From the NCBI GenBank assembly GCA_032622095.1, contig CP136068.1:13681729-13745728 (forward strand): 64,000 bases of DNA, written 5' to 3'. The notes under the pieces were generated by a model. The model was not told the DNA's origin. It saw only the letters and a list, made by a program, of their open reading frames with translations, and ran no database searches. Source of the DNA: Siphonodentalium dalli. Lineage: Eukaryota; Mollusca; Scaphopoda; Gadilida; Siphonodentaliidae. Positions 35,358-47,600 of this stretch are shown piece after piece. The position numbers and the translations under genes were made by a program. The first letter of the stretch is position 1. Each line of letters begins with the position of its first letter.

Positions 35358-36369
35358 TTTATATACATTTAGCGAAAAAGCCACTTTTGTAAATGTATTT
35401 AAATCGAAAAGTGTATCATGACAAAAACAGCCCAAAATACCCAATAGCACCCTTGGCAAAAGTTAATAGGAACAATTTCTCTTCATATTGAAACCCGATG
35501 TTGTATTAAGTCAATCCTGCGCGAGTCCAAATGCACCCAAAACATTACGCGTTCGTCTTTCCAAACCCAATGACGTATCGATGGTGTTATGAGCTTGGTG
35601 TTATGAGCCGTTGCGCATTCACCGAAAAATAACTGCAGCTAGCCACGTGGGCGCCGACCAATCAGAATGCTGGATTTAGTGATGACAACACTTAGTATGT
35701 AAATATAGAACATTGGTGAGCTATACTGAATTGATTTGTTCATTCAACTCCCCAGGCATATATCTCAGCCATGGGTCCTCTGAAATAAATATGCAATGGA
35801 TGATTATTAGCAGGAGAGCTTTCGAAACAGTAAAATACAAATTTTATGTTAAAAAGTTATCCTGTGTTTATCTGGAAATACTGGTATTTAACACAAGGGA
35901 TCTTTGGATAAAAGATAAGCCAAACTGATGACACTATATACGTGTATATATTTGCTCCATATATTATGTTAACCCTTTCCATACTAATTACAGATTGATG
36001 AGTAGTTATCCCTTGCGAAATGTTGTATGTTGATCTTATTATCTGAACATTTCCCTGCAATAACTACAACTCCTTGTATTATATGTACATGTATCTATCA
36101 TCTGCTTATATTTAAAAAAAAACTCTTCCATGATTAATAGACCATTCCAATGTAAACTTTTATAACTGAGTGGCAGGGGAAAAAGCATTTTTTCCACTGC
36201 TCAAAATATATTTCCTCCATATTTTTCAACTATTTTTTCACAATTTCCAGCAATTTTGGCAACCTTGGAGGGGGTACTGTACTTCAAATCAATGCTGAGC
36301 CATTATCTTTGGCATAGGTCCCTTCAAGCATGTTTTAATTTTGACCGAAATTTTAGGTGTACTCATATG

Positions 36370-37630
36370 CAGGGTTCGCGCTGGCCCAAAATTTCCAGGT
36401 AGCAACAATGTTGCCATTTGCATTATTTTTAGAGCCACTTTATACTTTCTGTTGCCATTTTTTTTCTGACCAATATTTTTTGGAGCCACTATGCCATTAA
36501 ACATATTTAATTACCATTCTTTTAGTAACAATAACACTTTGTCAAAATTAATATCAAAGATTTTCGGACAATCCGAGTAAACCCGAGAAGTTCCGACTAA
36601 CAATAATGATGAACATAAATTGTAGAGTTACATCCCAATTTAAACAATAGGATATCCTCGGCAATTTCCGGTATCGAATACAATTGTGTGTGAAAATGAC
36701 ATAAATGAATAATAGTGTTACTCCCCGTTGTACATAGTCATAGCGTGATATTTAAATATAATTTGAAACATAGTATACATACCTTTGGTTAGCTCGGGTT
36801 TCAGAATAAGATCTTTCTTCATGATACTACAACCAGTTACGAACATGTTGTTAACATTCACAGCACGGCATGTAGAACAGAACATAACATTTTTGTCTCC
36901 ATCGAATAATAGCCATTCGCGAGATATTTTCTACTCATTTCGGAATTTTCGTTTTGGCGAACTTGCAACTTTTGGTGGCGTTCTCGTGACATTGGACACT
37001 AGTATGTTGCTCGGTTTAGGTGGTGTAGCACACATCGATGTTAAATCAACCACTGTGTTTGGACTATCGGTATTATCTGAATGTCCGAAGAAATCAGTAA
37101 CTTTCTTCATTTTAGGAGGATGTTGCGTGTCTGATGCATTGTTGCTAAAATCTAACTTGCGCTTACGATTCATATTTGTTGTATGTCACAGTTTGTGAAA
37201 ACTCAGCTACGAATGACATATTTATGGTAATTTATCTAACACCTACTATCAATACACAGCTTCCTAACGATGTAGACTCAAGGAAGCCCTTTGTTTGGCT
37301 ATAATGTTTGTCAAATTAGAGTCAATAGCCATGCTTAGTATTATTATCGAGTAGAAATTCGAAACCCTTTCACCGCAGCGATAAAATAAGTCGATCTGGC
37401 ATAAGCCACAAATCTATTATAAGCTTTTAATTAGGAGCTATATCGCGACCGGATATCAATGTGTGTTTTGTTTCCGACCGATTGACTGTAAGCTTTATTA
37501 TATGCCCGATGGGTACAAATTGCCAAATGTCAAAAAGCTAGGTGCCACTTTTTGTAGCCAATTGGGATTTTTTTAGAGCCATTTCATTTTTTTAAATTTG
37601 CTAATTTGGCAATAGGCAGCGCGAACCCTG
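36370..37630 (-). mobile_element. hAT element, internally deleted, 8-bp target duplication
   Basis: 1261 bp. Ends CAGGGTTCGCGCTG and complement (CAGCGCGAACCCTG), flanked by CTCATATG on both sides (36362-36369, 37631-37638). Subterminal sequences share AGAGCCA and TTGCCA/TTGCTA words. It keeps the start of a transposase gene on the - strand and lacks the catalytic part. Confidence 0.93.
36783..37173 (-). pseudogene. hAT transposase N-terminus (TTF/BED-type zinc-finger exon)
   Basis: Starts MNRKRKLDFSNNASDTQ and has KMKKVTDFFGHSDN, a basic, Ser/Thr-rich lead typical of hAT proteins. After a frameshift near 36935 it continues with ISREWLLFDGDKNVMFCSTC and NVNNMFVTGCSIMKKDLI, a TTF-type zinc-finger block (W-L-x-x-D ... 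C-x-x-C ... F-V-x-G-C). It ends after PELTK just before a possible donor (GGTATGTATACT). Dimerisation and catalytic regions are absent. Confidence 0.75.
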
Positions 37631-37994
37631 CTCATATGTCTGTACTTTAGCTTCTTTGTAAAATTTGTCATTGAGTTATGCCCCTTGGCTTACACACACA
37701 AAACGCTAAATTTTACCCATTTTTGACTCAAACTGACCATTTTCAACCCAAAAACAGACCATGAGAGAGCAAATGTCAGTAAATAAACTTCTTCCACGTG
37801 ATGGAGCTATGTTAGAGTTGAGAAATATTTGAAATAGAAAAAAGTTATCGTATCAATTTGAAAAAAATGTCTTGCAAGCGCAGATCACATAATTCAGGGG
37901 AGAGAAATTGGGCTATTTTCCTGTAACCAATAACACAGAGTTGGCCTTCACTGAATATGAACATCCTGTTGCGTATCCAAATTTTCCACTTTTT

Positions 37995-38627
37995 AGCTCA
38001 CCTGAGACGAAGTCTCCGGTGGAACTATAGTCATCACTCCTCGTCCGTCGTCCGTCTGTCCATCGTCCGTCCGTCCATCCGTCCGTCAACAATTCTTTGA
38101 ACATCTTCTCCTCTGGAACCATAAAACCGAATGGGTTCATATTTGGTGTGGATGTTTCATAGGTGACTCTGATTCAGATTTGTTCAAATGAGGTCACTGG
38201 GTCAAATAGTTGGCAAGCCAGGGCCATAACTCTTTCCCACCATAGTAATTCTTACGACTTTTTAGCTCACCTGAGACGAAGTCTCTGGTGGAGCTATAGT
38301 CATCACTCCTCATCCGTCCATCCGTCCATCCATCTGTCCGTCCATCAACAATTCTTTGAACATCTTCTCCTCTGGAACCGTAAGACCTAATTGGTTCATA
38401 TTTGGTGTGGATGTTCCCTAGGTGACTGGTATTCAGATTTGTTCAAATGAGGTCACCCGGTCAAATAGTTGCGAAGCTAGGACCATAACTCTTTTCCACC
38501 ATAGTAATTCTTACAGCGACTTCTTCTCAAATTTCATTGGACCGAATGGGTTCATATTTGGTACAAAGGGTCCTTGGGGGACTGTGGTTCAGATTTGTTC
38601 AAATGAGGTCACTGGGTCAAATGTGGG
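37995..38627. repeat. Array of about 250-bp units beginning TAGCTCACCTGAGACGAAG
   Basis: Two to three tandem units (starts about 37995, 38263), each with a stem-loop (TAGCTCACCTGAGACGAAGT and its partial complement), a CCGTCCGTCCATC microsatellite, TTTGAACATCTTCTCCTCTG and CATAACTCTTTCC. It continues after the hAT insertion at 39552. Likely a Helentron-associated satellite. Confidence 0.75.
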
Positions 38628-39543
38628 CAAGTCTTGAAATAATTATTGCACGGTGCCTGTCAAAATAACAGACACCAAATGCATGGTGGCTGTCGTTTTC
38701 TGGGCGGTGTCTGTCAAAATTATGTGCCATCAATTGTTCTCATATCTTATTTTTATGCGATAAATAATTCTGCAATACCTTGTAAAATAATCTTCTGTGA
38801 CCTTAAAAAGTGACTCTCAGTGCTACTGCTACCATCATGCTTTGATTTTAATAGAAATTTGTCCATCCATCAACCCAAGATCTATTAAAGTCCTTTCGAA
38901 TTACGATTTCCTTGACTTCGGAGATGCAGTATTTGCATTTTAAAGTGGGTAACAACCCCCTTTTTGTCATCGAATTGAATTTGCAACCACCGAATAAGGT
39001 TGTGCTCTGGAAATTCGGAAATCCATTTGTGAACTGTGGTTACTTTTACAGTTCGACCAGTGATCCCCCGTTTCATTATTTCATTTAATTAAATACTGCT
39101 TTAAACTTCCGTACATCTATCGTACTGCTAGACAAGGAGTACAGGCATTTTTTGTTTGTTAATTCTTATTTAAAAAATCGTATAAATGACCTTGATTTAA
39201 AACGGAAGTGTTAAAAGGTGAACGGTTAGCCAATAATTACGAACCGCTCTTAAAACGAAACAAAACTTCCGAGTCGCTGACTGGACGCGATTAAAGAACA
39301 ACTCAATTTCTGATATAGTCATAAGAAACTACACGATACATTCACGTATCTAATGGTTTTGTTCTATCCAGATTTGCAAAGAAGCAAATTAACTTGACAG
39401 AAATGTCTTATCCAGTTATATTTTATCTGATGGGAGTAGAAATATGCTGTCTGACAAAATGTCCAACCAGACGCAAATTGTGTCGGTCAAAGATGTTTTG
39501 GTGACTGTCATTGACCGTGACCGACCACTTATTTCAAGTCTTG
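38628..39543 (-). mobile_element. hAT element, internally deleted, 8-bp target duplication
   Basis: 916 bp inserted in the preceding satellite unit. Ends CAAGTCTTGAAATAA and the complement of CAAGACTTGAAATAA (14/15), flanked by AATGTGGG (38620-38627, 39544-39551). The pre-insertion sequence is rebuilt by sister units of the array, which lack it. It contains a transposase N-terminal fragment. Confidence 0.88.
38850..39076 (-). pseudogene. hAT transposase N-terminal zinc-finger fragment
   Basis: GRTVKVTTVHKWISEFPEHN and WLQIQFDDKKGVVTHFK lead into, one frame over, CKYCISEVKEIV and FNRSWVDG. This W-L-x-x ... G-x-V-x-x-x-x-C-x-x-C layout is common in hAT-type transposase N-termini and related host zinc-finger proteins. 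A single-base shift at an AAAA run (about 38943) breaks it. Confidence 0.65.
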
Positions 39544-39551
39544 AATGTGGG

Positions 39552-41020
39552 CGGAGCCAGTGACATAATTAAAAAAAAAATTCAGGGCGACCTTTCTCAA
39601 TTTAACAAACAAAAAAAATATTTTTTAAACATGTTATAAAATTTGAAAAAAAGTGACACCATTATAAAATCTGCAGAGTTATGAAACTTTACTCTTTAAT
39701 GAAATTATGGAAACATTCCACCCACCCCCCACCCCCCACTCACCCCCTCCCACATGGCCCATATCCACCCCCACCCTGCCATCAACCAACATCCCTTCCA
39801 AGCCATATCATCTCCCAATTTAATTAATACCTCTTCTCACCACAGAAGTGGATATATCTGCAAAGACCCAGGTAATTAATTTAGATTAGAATAATAGATG
39901 TCATCTGGCTGGTTTATGTAAACATATCTGCTAGCAATTTAAAAACAAACTGGTGCTCCCAAGGTTAGGTGATGACTGATAGGAATTGGTTTCCCTGACA
40001 TACAATGGTACTGTGAATGGCTTAGATTTCTTGAAGTCTGGAAATAGTGTGTCTGACATTTTCATAAAGGTCTCCAGAGGGTGAATTTAGTGTTGCTACC
40101 CCATACAGCAGGCTAGCATCACCAAATACACCCTCCAGGGACCTAATTCTGCTTAGGCCTCATCTTCTGGGAAGTATCCTAAGTATCAAATTTAAAGTTT
40201 GTTTTTAAACAGTTACTTTTTTCCACCCGCACCATGTTGGAAATCAATTCGTCTTTTCATACCAACGTTTTCTGACTGCTCGGAATTTATCGCAAAATAG
40301 TGGTATTTGTAAGGGATTAGTAGTAGTCACAGCTGGTAGTCAAATAATAAAGTTGTATATCATTTATATGGTCACAATATATATAATGCAATGTGAAAGT
40401 TGATATGACATTTGTTCTGTTCGACTTCAGGTGTACTCGATTTCTACTCCGGCAATGTTTAGAATCCTATCCAACGACACTGGTATGAAGCGTCTAGAAC
40501 TTAGAATCCATATTTAATATAATTATAAATCCTTCAGACATTCAGTGTTACCGATCATCAGAATCAACAACTGACTGTTCAAGGCGGTTCCACTCAATGG
40601 TTGTTTTTAAGATGTCATCGTAATGACTAATGAGTAATGTACCGTGCTAGTACGCAGTAGATCGAACAATTCTCTGATAGTGCTCTTAGCACTTGTTACA
40701 CACCTCCTAAGTTCTCCACCAGATTTTGACAGACACTCCCTGCCACACTGGGAACAGTAACAGTACTAACACTCACACTGACAGTGAATGAGTGGATAGG
40801 CCTACTGATAGTGATAGTGATGTAGTCCTCAACTGAATTTGGTTGCTTTATTTTCCTTGTCTTCTTCGAATTTTTTGTTTAGAGTTAGATGTACATGTAG
40901 ATTATTCATTTGTAGAATAACAATCAATTATCATGACATTCGTCGTCAACAATGAATGACATTGATAATTTGATCGATTCAATGATTGTTGACACTGTGA
41001 CTTGGTGAATTTAAATTTTA
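39552..41020. other. No gene recognised; C-rich stretch at 39717-39790
   Basis: The start is the tail of the interrupted satellite. 39717-39790 is almost pure C/A (CCACCCCCCACTCACCCCCT). The rest is unremarkable intron-like sequence with a short GATAGTGATAGTGATG repeat near 40805. Confidence 0.5.
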
Positions 41021-41023
41021 ACT

Positions 41024-41215
41024 TTAAGTCTCGCTGTCCTTGCGACTATCTTCGTCGGCTGGTTCATGTAAATATGGGCCAATATTCAAACACAAGCCAT
41101 CAAAGGCATCTTCAGTATCTGCCATAGATGCAGGATCCTCCGCAACACGTAACTCGTCGTCATTTTCGTGATCAGAGTCACTTTCAGACGCGGAAATGCT
41201 GTGTGCAGAAGTCAT
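41024..41215 (-). CDS. First-exon-like acidic ORF with CRE/E-box upstream
   Basis: 63 codons from ATG: MTSAHSISASESDSDHENDD, then DAFDGLCLNIGPYLHEPADE. An acidic Ser/Asp start followed by a G-P-Y-x-x-E-P box resembles the N-terminus of proteins carrying the Cys-rich P2X7-C-terminal-like zinc domain, which are numerous in molluscs and cnidarians. The zinc domain itself is not here and there is no clear donor, so this may be a cut-off first exon or a transposon piece. Upstream on the same strand are TGACGTCA and TCACGTGAC (41255-41283). Low certainty. Confidence 0.35.
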   Translation of the reverse strand: MTSAHSISASESDSDHENDDELRVAEDPASMADTEDAFDGLCLNIGPYLHEPADEDSRKDSET

Positions 41216-41254
41216 TTTTCATAAACAATTCGTCTGCAGGGGTAAGTCCCACTT

Positions 41255-41283
41255 TGACGTCACGGGTTTTGTGGTCACGTGAC
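41255..41283 (-). promoter_or_regulatory. CRE (TGACGTCA) and E-box (TCACGTGA) pair
   Basis: Lies 40-70 bp upstream of the ATG at 41215 (- strand): TTTGACGTCACGGG and GGTCACGTGACTCG. Both are perfect palindromic sites for CREB/ATF and bHLH-ZIP factors. The location fits a core promoter, though no transcription start is visible. Confidence 0.45.
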
Positions 41284-41914
41284 TCGAGCAAAATCAGCTA
41301 AGAAATAATAATAGATAAAAACACGTTTATCGATAAAATTATATCTAATTTTTTATTGGATGTTATATTTGAACCTTATTCACAACAAACTAGCCATATA
41401 ACATTGAAATGATAAACATTTAACAGTTCCCATTTAACAAAAAAAATAATAAAAAAATTTGATTTGAAAAAAAAAAAAAAAAAAAAAAAATTAGATTAAT
41501 TTCCTGCTCAATTAAAAAAAAAATAACACCATTATAACATCCACCAGAGTGACTCAACCAAATTTGGTTTAAATCCGTCTAAAATCAAGAACATGCCAAA
41601 AGCCAACAGATACTCAAAGCTCTATGAGATCCACAGAATGTTTACTTGACACCATATAGAAGTCACATTGATTATAAAGTAATAAATGAAATGACAGTGT
41701 TAACAAAATCTAATTGGAATGACTGCTCCTTTGATTAATAGCCCCTAAAATCCTCTGCCTGTTAGAGAGTTTGTATATAAATGACCCGTTGATGATAACA
41801 AACTCCCAAGGCAAGTGTGAATGATGAATCTGACAGTTAGGCCAGTAAAACTAAATACCTGTTTTCTCAGGCAATTACATATGGGAAACTGGATGAGAAA
41901 GAAGGAGGCATTTT

Positions 41915-42745
41915 TATTAGCTTACCTGAGATGAAGAATTGAGACATATTTCGTGTGGATGGTCCCTATTAAGTGGCTGGGATTGAGTTCTGTTTAAATG
42001 GGAGTCACATGGTCAAAAAAGTGGCATAGCTAGGGACCTAACTCTTTCCATCCATAGTAATTCTTAAAACATCTTCTCAAGAATCATTGAGGCTATTTAG
42101 CTTATAATTGGTATGGAAGGTCCTTGTGTGACATGGATACAGATGTGTTAAAATGAGGTCACCTGGTCAAATAAGGATGGAGCCAGTGACATAACTTGTC
42201 CATCCATTGTAATTCTTAAAATGTCTTCCTATCAAGAACCATCAGGCCTATTCAGCTTATATTTGGTATGGGTGACAAGGATTCAGATTTGATTCAGAAT
42301 TGGATCACTGGGTCAAATAGGGTCGGAGCCACGGACATAATTCTTTCCCTCATTAGTTATTTTTAAAACATCTTCTCAAGAACCATTTGGCATATTTAGG
42401 ATACGTTTTGGTATAGAGAGTCCTTGGGTGACCAGGATTCATATTTATTGAAATGAGTTAACCCGGTCTAATAGGGACCCCTGCGACCAGGGACATAACT
42501 CTTCCCCCATAATAATTCTTAAAATGGCTCCTCCTCAAGAGCCATCAGTCCTATTTGGCTTATATGTAGTGACTAGTATGGAGGGTCCTTGTTACTTGGG
42601 ACTGGGTTACAAATTTGTTAAAATGGGTTCGACCAATCAAGAAATGGCATTTGGTGTATATGGCATATGGATGGTTGGGATCAAAATTTGTTTGAATGAG
42701 GTCCATCATTAAAAAATGGGGGCACATCAGGTGTAAATTTGCCAC
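41915..42745. repeat. Degenerate satellite array (CACCTGAG family)
   Basis: Starts TTAGCTTACCTGAGATGAAG and continues in five to six diverged units of about 150 bp, with ATTCAGATTTG, AATGAGGTCACC and GACATAACTC words, related to 37995-38627. No gene. From 42745 to 43237 nothing is recognised. Confidence 0.65.
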
Positions 42746-43289
42746 AGTTAGGAAAGCTTGAGGTATCAGTTGTAAAATTCCAACATGTGCAAAGGAATTT
42801 TACGAACTTGGGAGTATGTTTGCTTCAGTTGGGAGTGAGTAGACTATGGACTATGTGGGGTGGGGGGATCTGGACCATATTTCAAGGTGGACACCAAACT
42901 GCTCAATGGAGACCCTCTAGGCTACATCCCTCTTTAGAACTATTTGTTTTAAGTGAATTTGACAAGTACTAACTCTTATGGTCTTCCGAGTCCCAGTCTT
43001 CACAGTCTGGAGAGCGTCTCCACAGTCATTGACTGTCTTGTTTGAGAACTTTCCCAGTTTTGTAAAATAATTAAACCTTCAAACCAGTAATGACACATTT
43101 AACACAGGCTACACTGGCTGTTAATTATGCCCCACAGATACTTATTTTTCTATTTTTCAGACCCCATACAACCCGTGAAATCGTGTACTGCTACCTTAAA
43201 ACTCAGAGATGATGTAATTTTATTATCAAAACTGCCTTTAACCCTTTCAGTGCCAAGTCCGATTTTTGTATCAACCCATATACCCTGTG

Positions 43290-43356
43290 CCAATGCATTC
43301 TCTTATATATGAGAGTCGACCATAGGTCGCCTCGCATATATAAGAGAATGCATTGG
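43290..43356. repeat. 67-bp palindrome (shared with 29086-29152)
   Basis: CCAATGCATTCTCTTATATA and its complement around GTCGACCATAGGTCGCC. One base differs in the stem from the copies in TE1. Confidence 0.92.
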
Positions 43357-43547
43357 CCTAATAATTTTTCATCATTTGTTATTATTTTTTACAATTTTAA
43401 TATTTTTTTCTTATATTCTTTAACAGACTTATTTTGAAGGTTTAGTGCCAGGAAATCTTACGTTTTTCATGGGCATAAAAATTACTACTATGAATACTTG
43501 GTGATAGTTTTAAGTTATAACATGCCCCTAAGGTTTTATCCAGTTTG

Positions 43548-45270
43548 TTTTTATGTGTACCCATACCATGTATGGTACACATAATGCCGACGTCCGGATC
43601 AACCATCCGTCGTTCGTCCGTCCGTCTGTCCGTCCGTCTGTCGAGCCGTCCGTCTGTCCGTAGACACTTGCTATCCGATTCAATTACTTGAATATTTTTT
43701 ATCAGATCGTGTTAAAATTTTATGTGCATGTTTATGATAACACACTCCTCACCTGTATAGTTTTTGGTATCGATCGGTTGATCGGTTTAGAAATTATTAA
43801 CACTTTGCATCCGCACATAGTCATGTTCTATCCGATGCCATAACTTAAGTATTTTTTGACCGATTGTGTTCATATTTGATATGTAGGTTTATGATGACAC
43901 ACCCCTCATCTGTATAGTTTTTGGTATCGATTGGTTGATCGGTTTAGAAAATAATTAACCCTGCACACAAATGCTATCTGATGCATCTAAGTCAAACAAT
44001 TTTCTTCTGATATGCCTCATATTTCTTACCTAGGTTTTTCTTAGCACGTTCTTTATCTGTATGGTTTTTGGTATCGTTTAGTTAACCCTTTCTGCTCTTG
44101 TTTTTAAATAGAATTCATCCAAGCTGTGTTGACTTAAATATTTTTCATCTGATCAGCACCAAATTTGGTACATCTGGTCCTCACCCCGAAATACAGATCA
44201 GGTTCGAATTTGAGTTTGATCTGGTATATTTTAACAGAGTTATGGCCATTTAAAATTCAAGTAGCTGATAATCTAATTAATGCCTGCAGGCACTGTTAGC
44301 TTACAAGAGGAGATCTTATTACACAGCCAGTGTCTTATTGGAAATGAGTTTTGTTTAGCTTGACATTAGATAAATACCATGGCTCACAGAGTCAAATCTC
44401 TTTAGACACATCACAGTGGTTCTCTCCTGTATGGACCAGAACACCTGATCAAACAAATCTCTCAACACTAATAAAATTTCTCTCCTGACTCTCAGACTCT
44501 ATCACACACAGTGTGCTAGCATCTCTAAAACATTGACAAAACCATGATTGATGACTCTCTGGTCCATTCTGTGTTCTGTACAAAATTAATTTAACCCCTT
44601 TGTTGAAACAGGTTCATGACATTAGAGACTGACTTATTGTATGGGTTTCTAAATCCAATGACATGCTTTTATAGACTGTATGTGTTTATCAGTTCATTAT
44701 TTTGGGTAAGATTAACCCCATTCTATCCGATTTGATATCCATTGATTATGTTTATAGTTCTTGGCATAGTTTATGATAACACACCCCTAACCTGCACAGT
44801 GAGGGTCATTTGGTTTATTTGCTAAAAAATATTAACATCCTCCACCAATCCTGTTGACACAATGTGATAACTAAATATTTTTCACTTGATCACTATATAA
44901 ATAATTGCATCCATGTTAACGATGAAACATTCTTCACCTGTATAAATTTTGGTATCGATTGAATGATTTTGATAATATATTAACAGTAACTTCAATTATA
45001 TTTCCGCTGTTTAGATACATTATATCTTTCCAATGATCAGCTTAGAAGAAAATTAACCCACCCCATTCCATAGTCATACAGTATGCTATTCAATGTAATG
45101 AATCTAATATTTTCAATCTGACCAATCTCATATCCTACCTCTAGCTATCTGAAAATTCTGCATAAAAACATTTTATATCCAATCATTATCAATCATTTTA
45201 TATCCAGGTCTATACATCCCTCACTTGTATAGTTGTTCAGGTATTGATTAGTTTTTGAATCGGGACTATT
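43548..45270. repeat. Hairpin-led microsatellite and diverged tandem array of about 170 bp
   Basis: Palindrome at about 43558-43580, then CTGTCCGT repeats (43617-43662), then two clear and several decayed units with CTATCCGATKC, ACACMCCTCAYCTGTATAG and TTTTTGGTATCGAT. Same architecture as 9746-10510. Confidence 0.7.
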
Positions 45271-46084
45271 AACTCTTTTGTCCCATCTAAATGATCCCAA
45301 GAATTTTTAATATGCAGCTAACACAAAACATAATAAAAATAACAATATTAAAAAAATCATAATATGTTATGTCTCACATTCCAGTGTAATAAGCAAATAA
45401 ATAACTATTTTGTCTTTAACTGCTATGGTGCTTCTCTCTGACTATGGATTGAGCTTAATTAGCTTTATCACTCTATAAGATATATCTGTGTTGAAGTGAC
45501 TTAATAGGTTGAAATGGAATGCCACATCCGTGTTCCTATTGTGTTTATGTGAGCAAGGTGCCCAATAAGTCTGATTCCACTTGTGACCTTAATAGTAAGG
45601 TGTCAATTATTGAAACTTTTGCACTCGTGAAAAGGTTGGTGTAAGGATTTATTAAAATAGCTAATCGGTATCGCCAAGGTATGGGTTAAACATCTGCCGA
45701 TCATGATCGCCCTCTCGTTAAATTCGCTTTTGCATGCCTAAGCATACCCAAAAAAACAAAAACAAAATCTAAAAAAAAATAATATTTTTTAGGGCCCATT
45801 TTACAAACCGTAAATTAGGGCCGATGAGATCGGCCCCTGGCACTGAAAGGGTTAAATAATCCGTGTAGATTGTTTCTTGTAAATTTCCTAAATACCCGGT
45901 ATGTCAGTCTAGGTCACTCCGAACATAAAATGCATGGATACAGTGTATAAGTAATCACTCATCACTGCCATCTCAAACTGAGCTAATCACATACCTCTAA
46001 TTTATCCATCACCTTTGTCGTCTACTATATAGATAAAGGCTGCAAAATAAACCATTGCTTTATTTTAGCACGTGCTAAAATAAA

Positions 46085-47600
46085 GCAAGAACAGCTATCA
46101 TAATAAAGTCACATTCGGCCATAAAACATGGCCAACAGCAGCCATCTTGGATTTTACTCTTTGCATGACTAAACCCTTTGGCACGGGCTACAAGTTGTCC
46201 CTTTGGTTCGGGTCATTGTGAAAATTGTCATGGCTGTTAATATTGACATGTGGATGGGAACAAATCATTTTGGGGTCATTTGGCAAAAAAACATGGCTGC
46301 CAGCAGCTATCTTGGATTTTACTCTTTGCATGACTAAATCCTTTGGCAAGGCCTACAGGTCGTACTTTTGGTTGGATCATCATGAAATTTGTCAGTGATG
46401 TTAGCAATGACATATAGATGGGAAACGCGTCCTTTTGGGGTCATTCGGCCAAAAAACATGACCACCAGCAGCCATGTTGGATTTTACTCTTTGCATGACT
46501 AAATCCTTTGGCAAGGCCTACGGGTTGAACCTTTGGTTGGATCATCATGAAATTTATCATTGATGTTTACAATGACATATAGATGGGATACGCGTCATTT
46601 TGGGGTCATTCGGTCACAAAATATGGCCGCTAGCAGCCATCTTGGTTTTACTCTTTGCATGATTAAATCCCTTGGCACGGGATACAGGTCGTACGTTTGG
46701 TCAGATCATTATGAAATTAGTCATGGCTGTTAACATTGACATTTAGAGGGGAACGAGTCATTTTAGGGTCATTCGGCGAAAAAACATGGCTGCCAGTGGC
46801 CATTTTGGATTTCAAAATTCAATCCATTAGCACAGGCTACAGGCCGGAGTGTTCGTCTGATCATCATAAAATTTGTTGTGGACGTTAATATTGACATGTA
46901 GATGGGAATGAGTCATTTTTGGGTCATTTAGCCATAAAACATGGCAGCCGGCAGCCACCTTGGATTTTACTCTTTGTATGACTAAATCCTATGACTCAGG
47001 CTACAGGTTGTACCTTTGGTCGGAGCATCATGAAATTTGCCATGGATGTTAATATTGACATGTAGATGGGAACGAGTCATTTTGGGGTCATTTGGCCATA
47101 AAACATGGCCACCAGCAGCAATCATGGTTTTTACTCTTTGCATGACTAAATCCTTTGGCATGGGTTACAGGCTGTACCTTTGGTCGGATCATCGTGAAAT
47201 TTGTCAAGTTGACATGTAGATGTAGATGGAAACGAGTCATTTTGGGCTCATTCGGTCATAAAACATGTCCTCTGGCAGCTGTCTTAGATTTGACTCTTTG
47301 CAGGACTAAATCCTTAGGCAACACTACAGTCCACTTCCCTCATCCGATCATCACCAAACTTCATATTAATCTTGATCTACTACATGGAAGCTATCAAATG
47401 TTTTTGAATTTCATTGGAAAACATAGCTGCCAGCAGCCATCTTTTATTTTACTTTATATATTTCTTCATGTTGATAATCTAGTATTACTTATACCTTTCA
47501 ACTTTCCGCATTCCTAATTGGTCCATTGACTGTAACACATGAAATTATTCCCTTTCCAAGTTGAGCTTTTTAGTGTCATCGACACTTTCATTGTGTTTTA
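46085..47600. repeat. Array of about 180-bp units with Helentron-like right end
   Basis: Seven to eight units (CATCTTGGATTTTACTCTTT, CATGACTAAATCCTTTGGCA, AGATGGGAACGAGTCATTTT). It ends at 47545-47600 with AAGTTGAGC, then the hairpin AGTGTCATCGACACT. A TTTTAGCACGTGCTAAAA palindrome precedes it (46065). 45856-46060 holds nothing recognised. Confidence 0.75.

Larger units (their letters stand above)
43242..45851. mobile_element. Large TTAA-flanked (piggyBac-like) element with embedded arrays
   Basis: 2.6 kb. Left CCCTTTCAGTGCCA after TTAA (43238-43241); right TGGCACTGAAAGGG before TTAA (45852-45855). The left subterminal region carries the 67-bp palindrome also found in the MITE at 28936-29317. 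It contains a Helentron-like insert from about 43548 (hairpin ACCCATACCATGTATGGT, CCGTCCGTCTGTC microsatellite, then units of about 170 bp with GGTATCGATYGGTTGATCGG). No transposase frame. Confidence 0.8.

Noticed and set aside
36785-37198. 137-codon frame on + in the hAT element
   Set aside because: Antisense to the zinc-finger transposase fragment, which has recognisable motifs.
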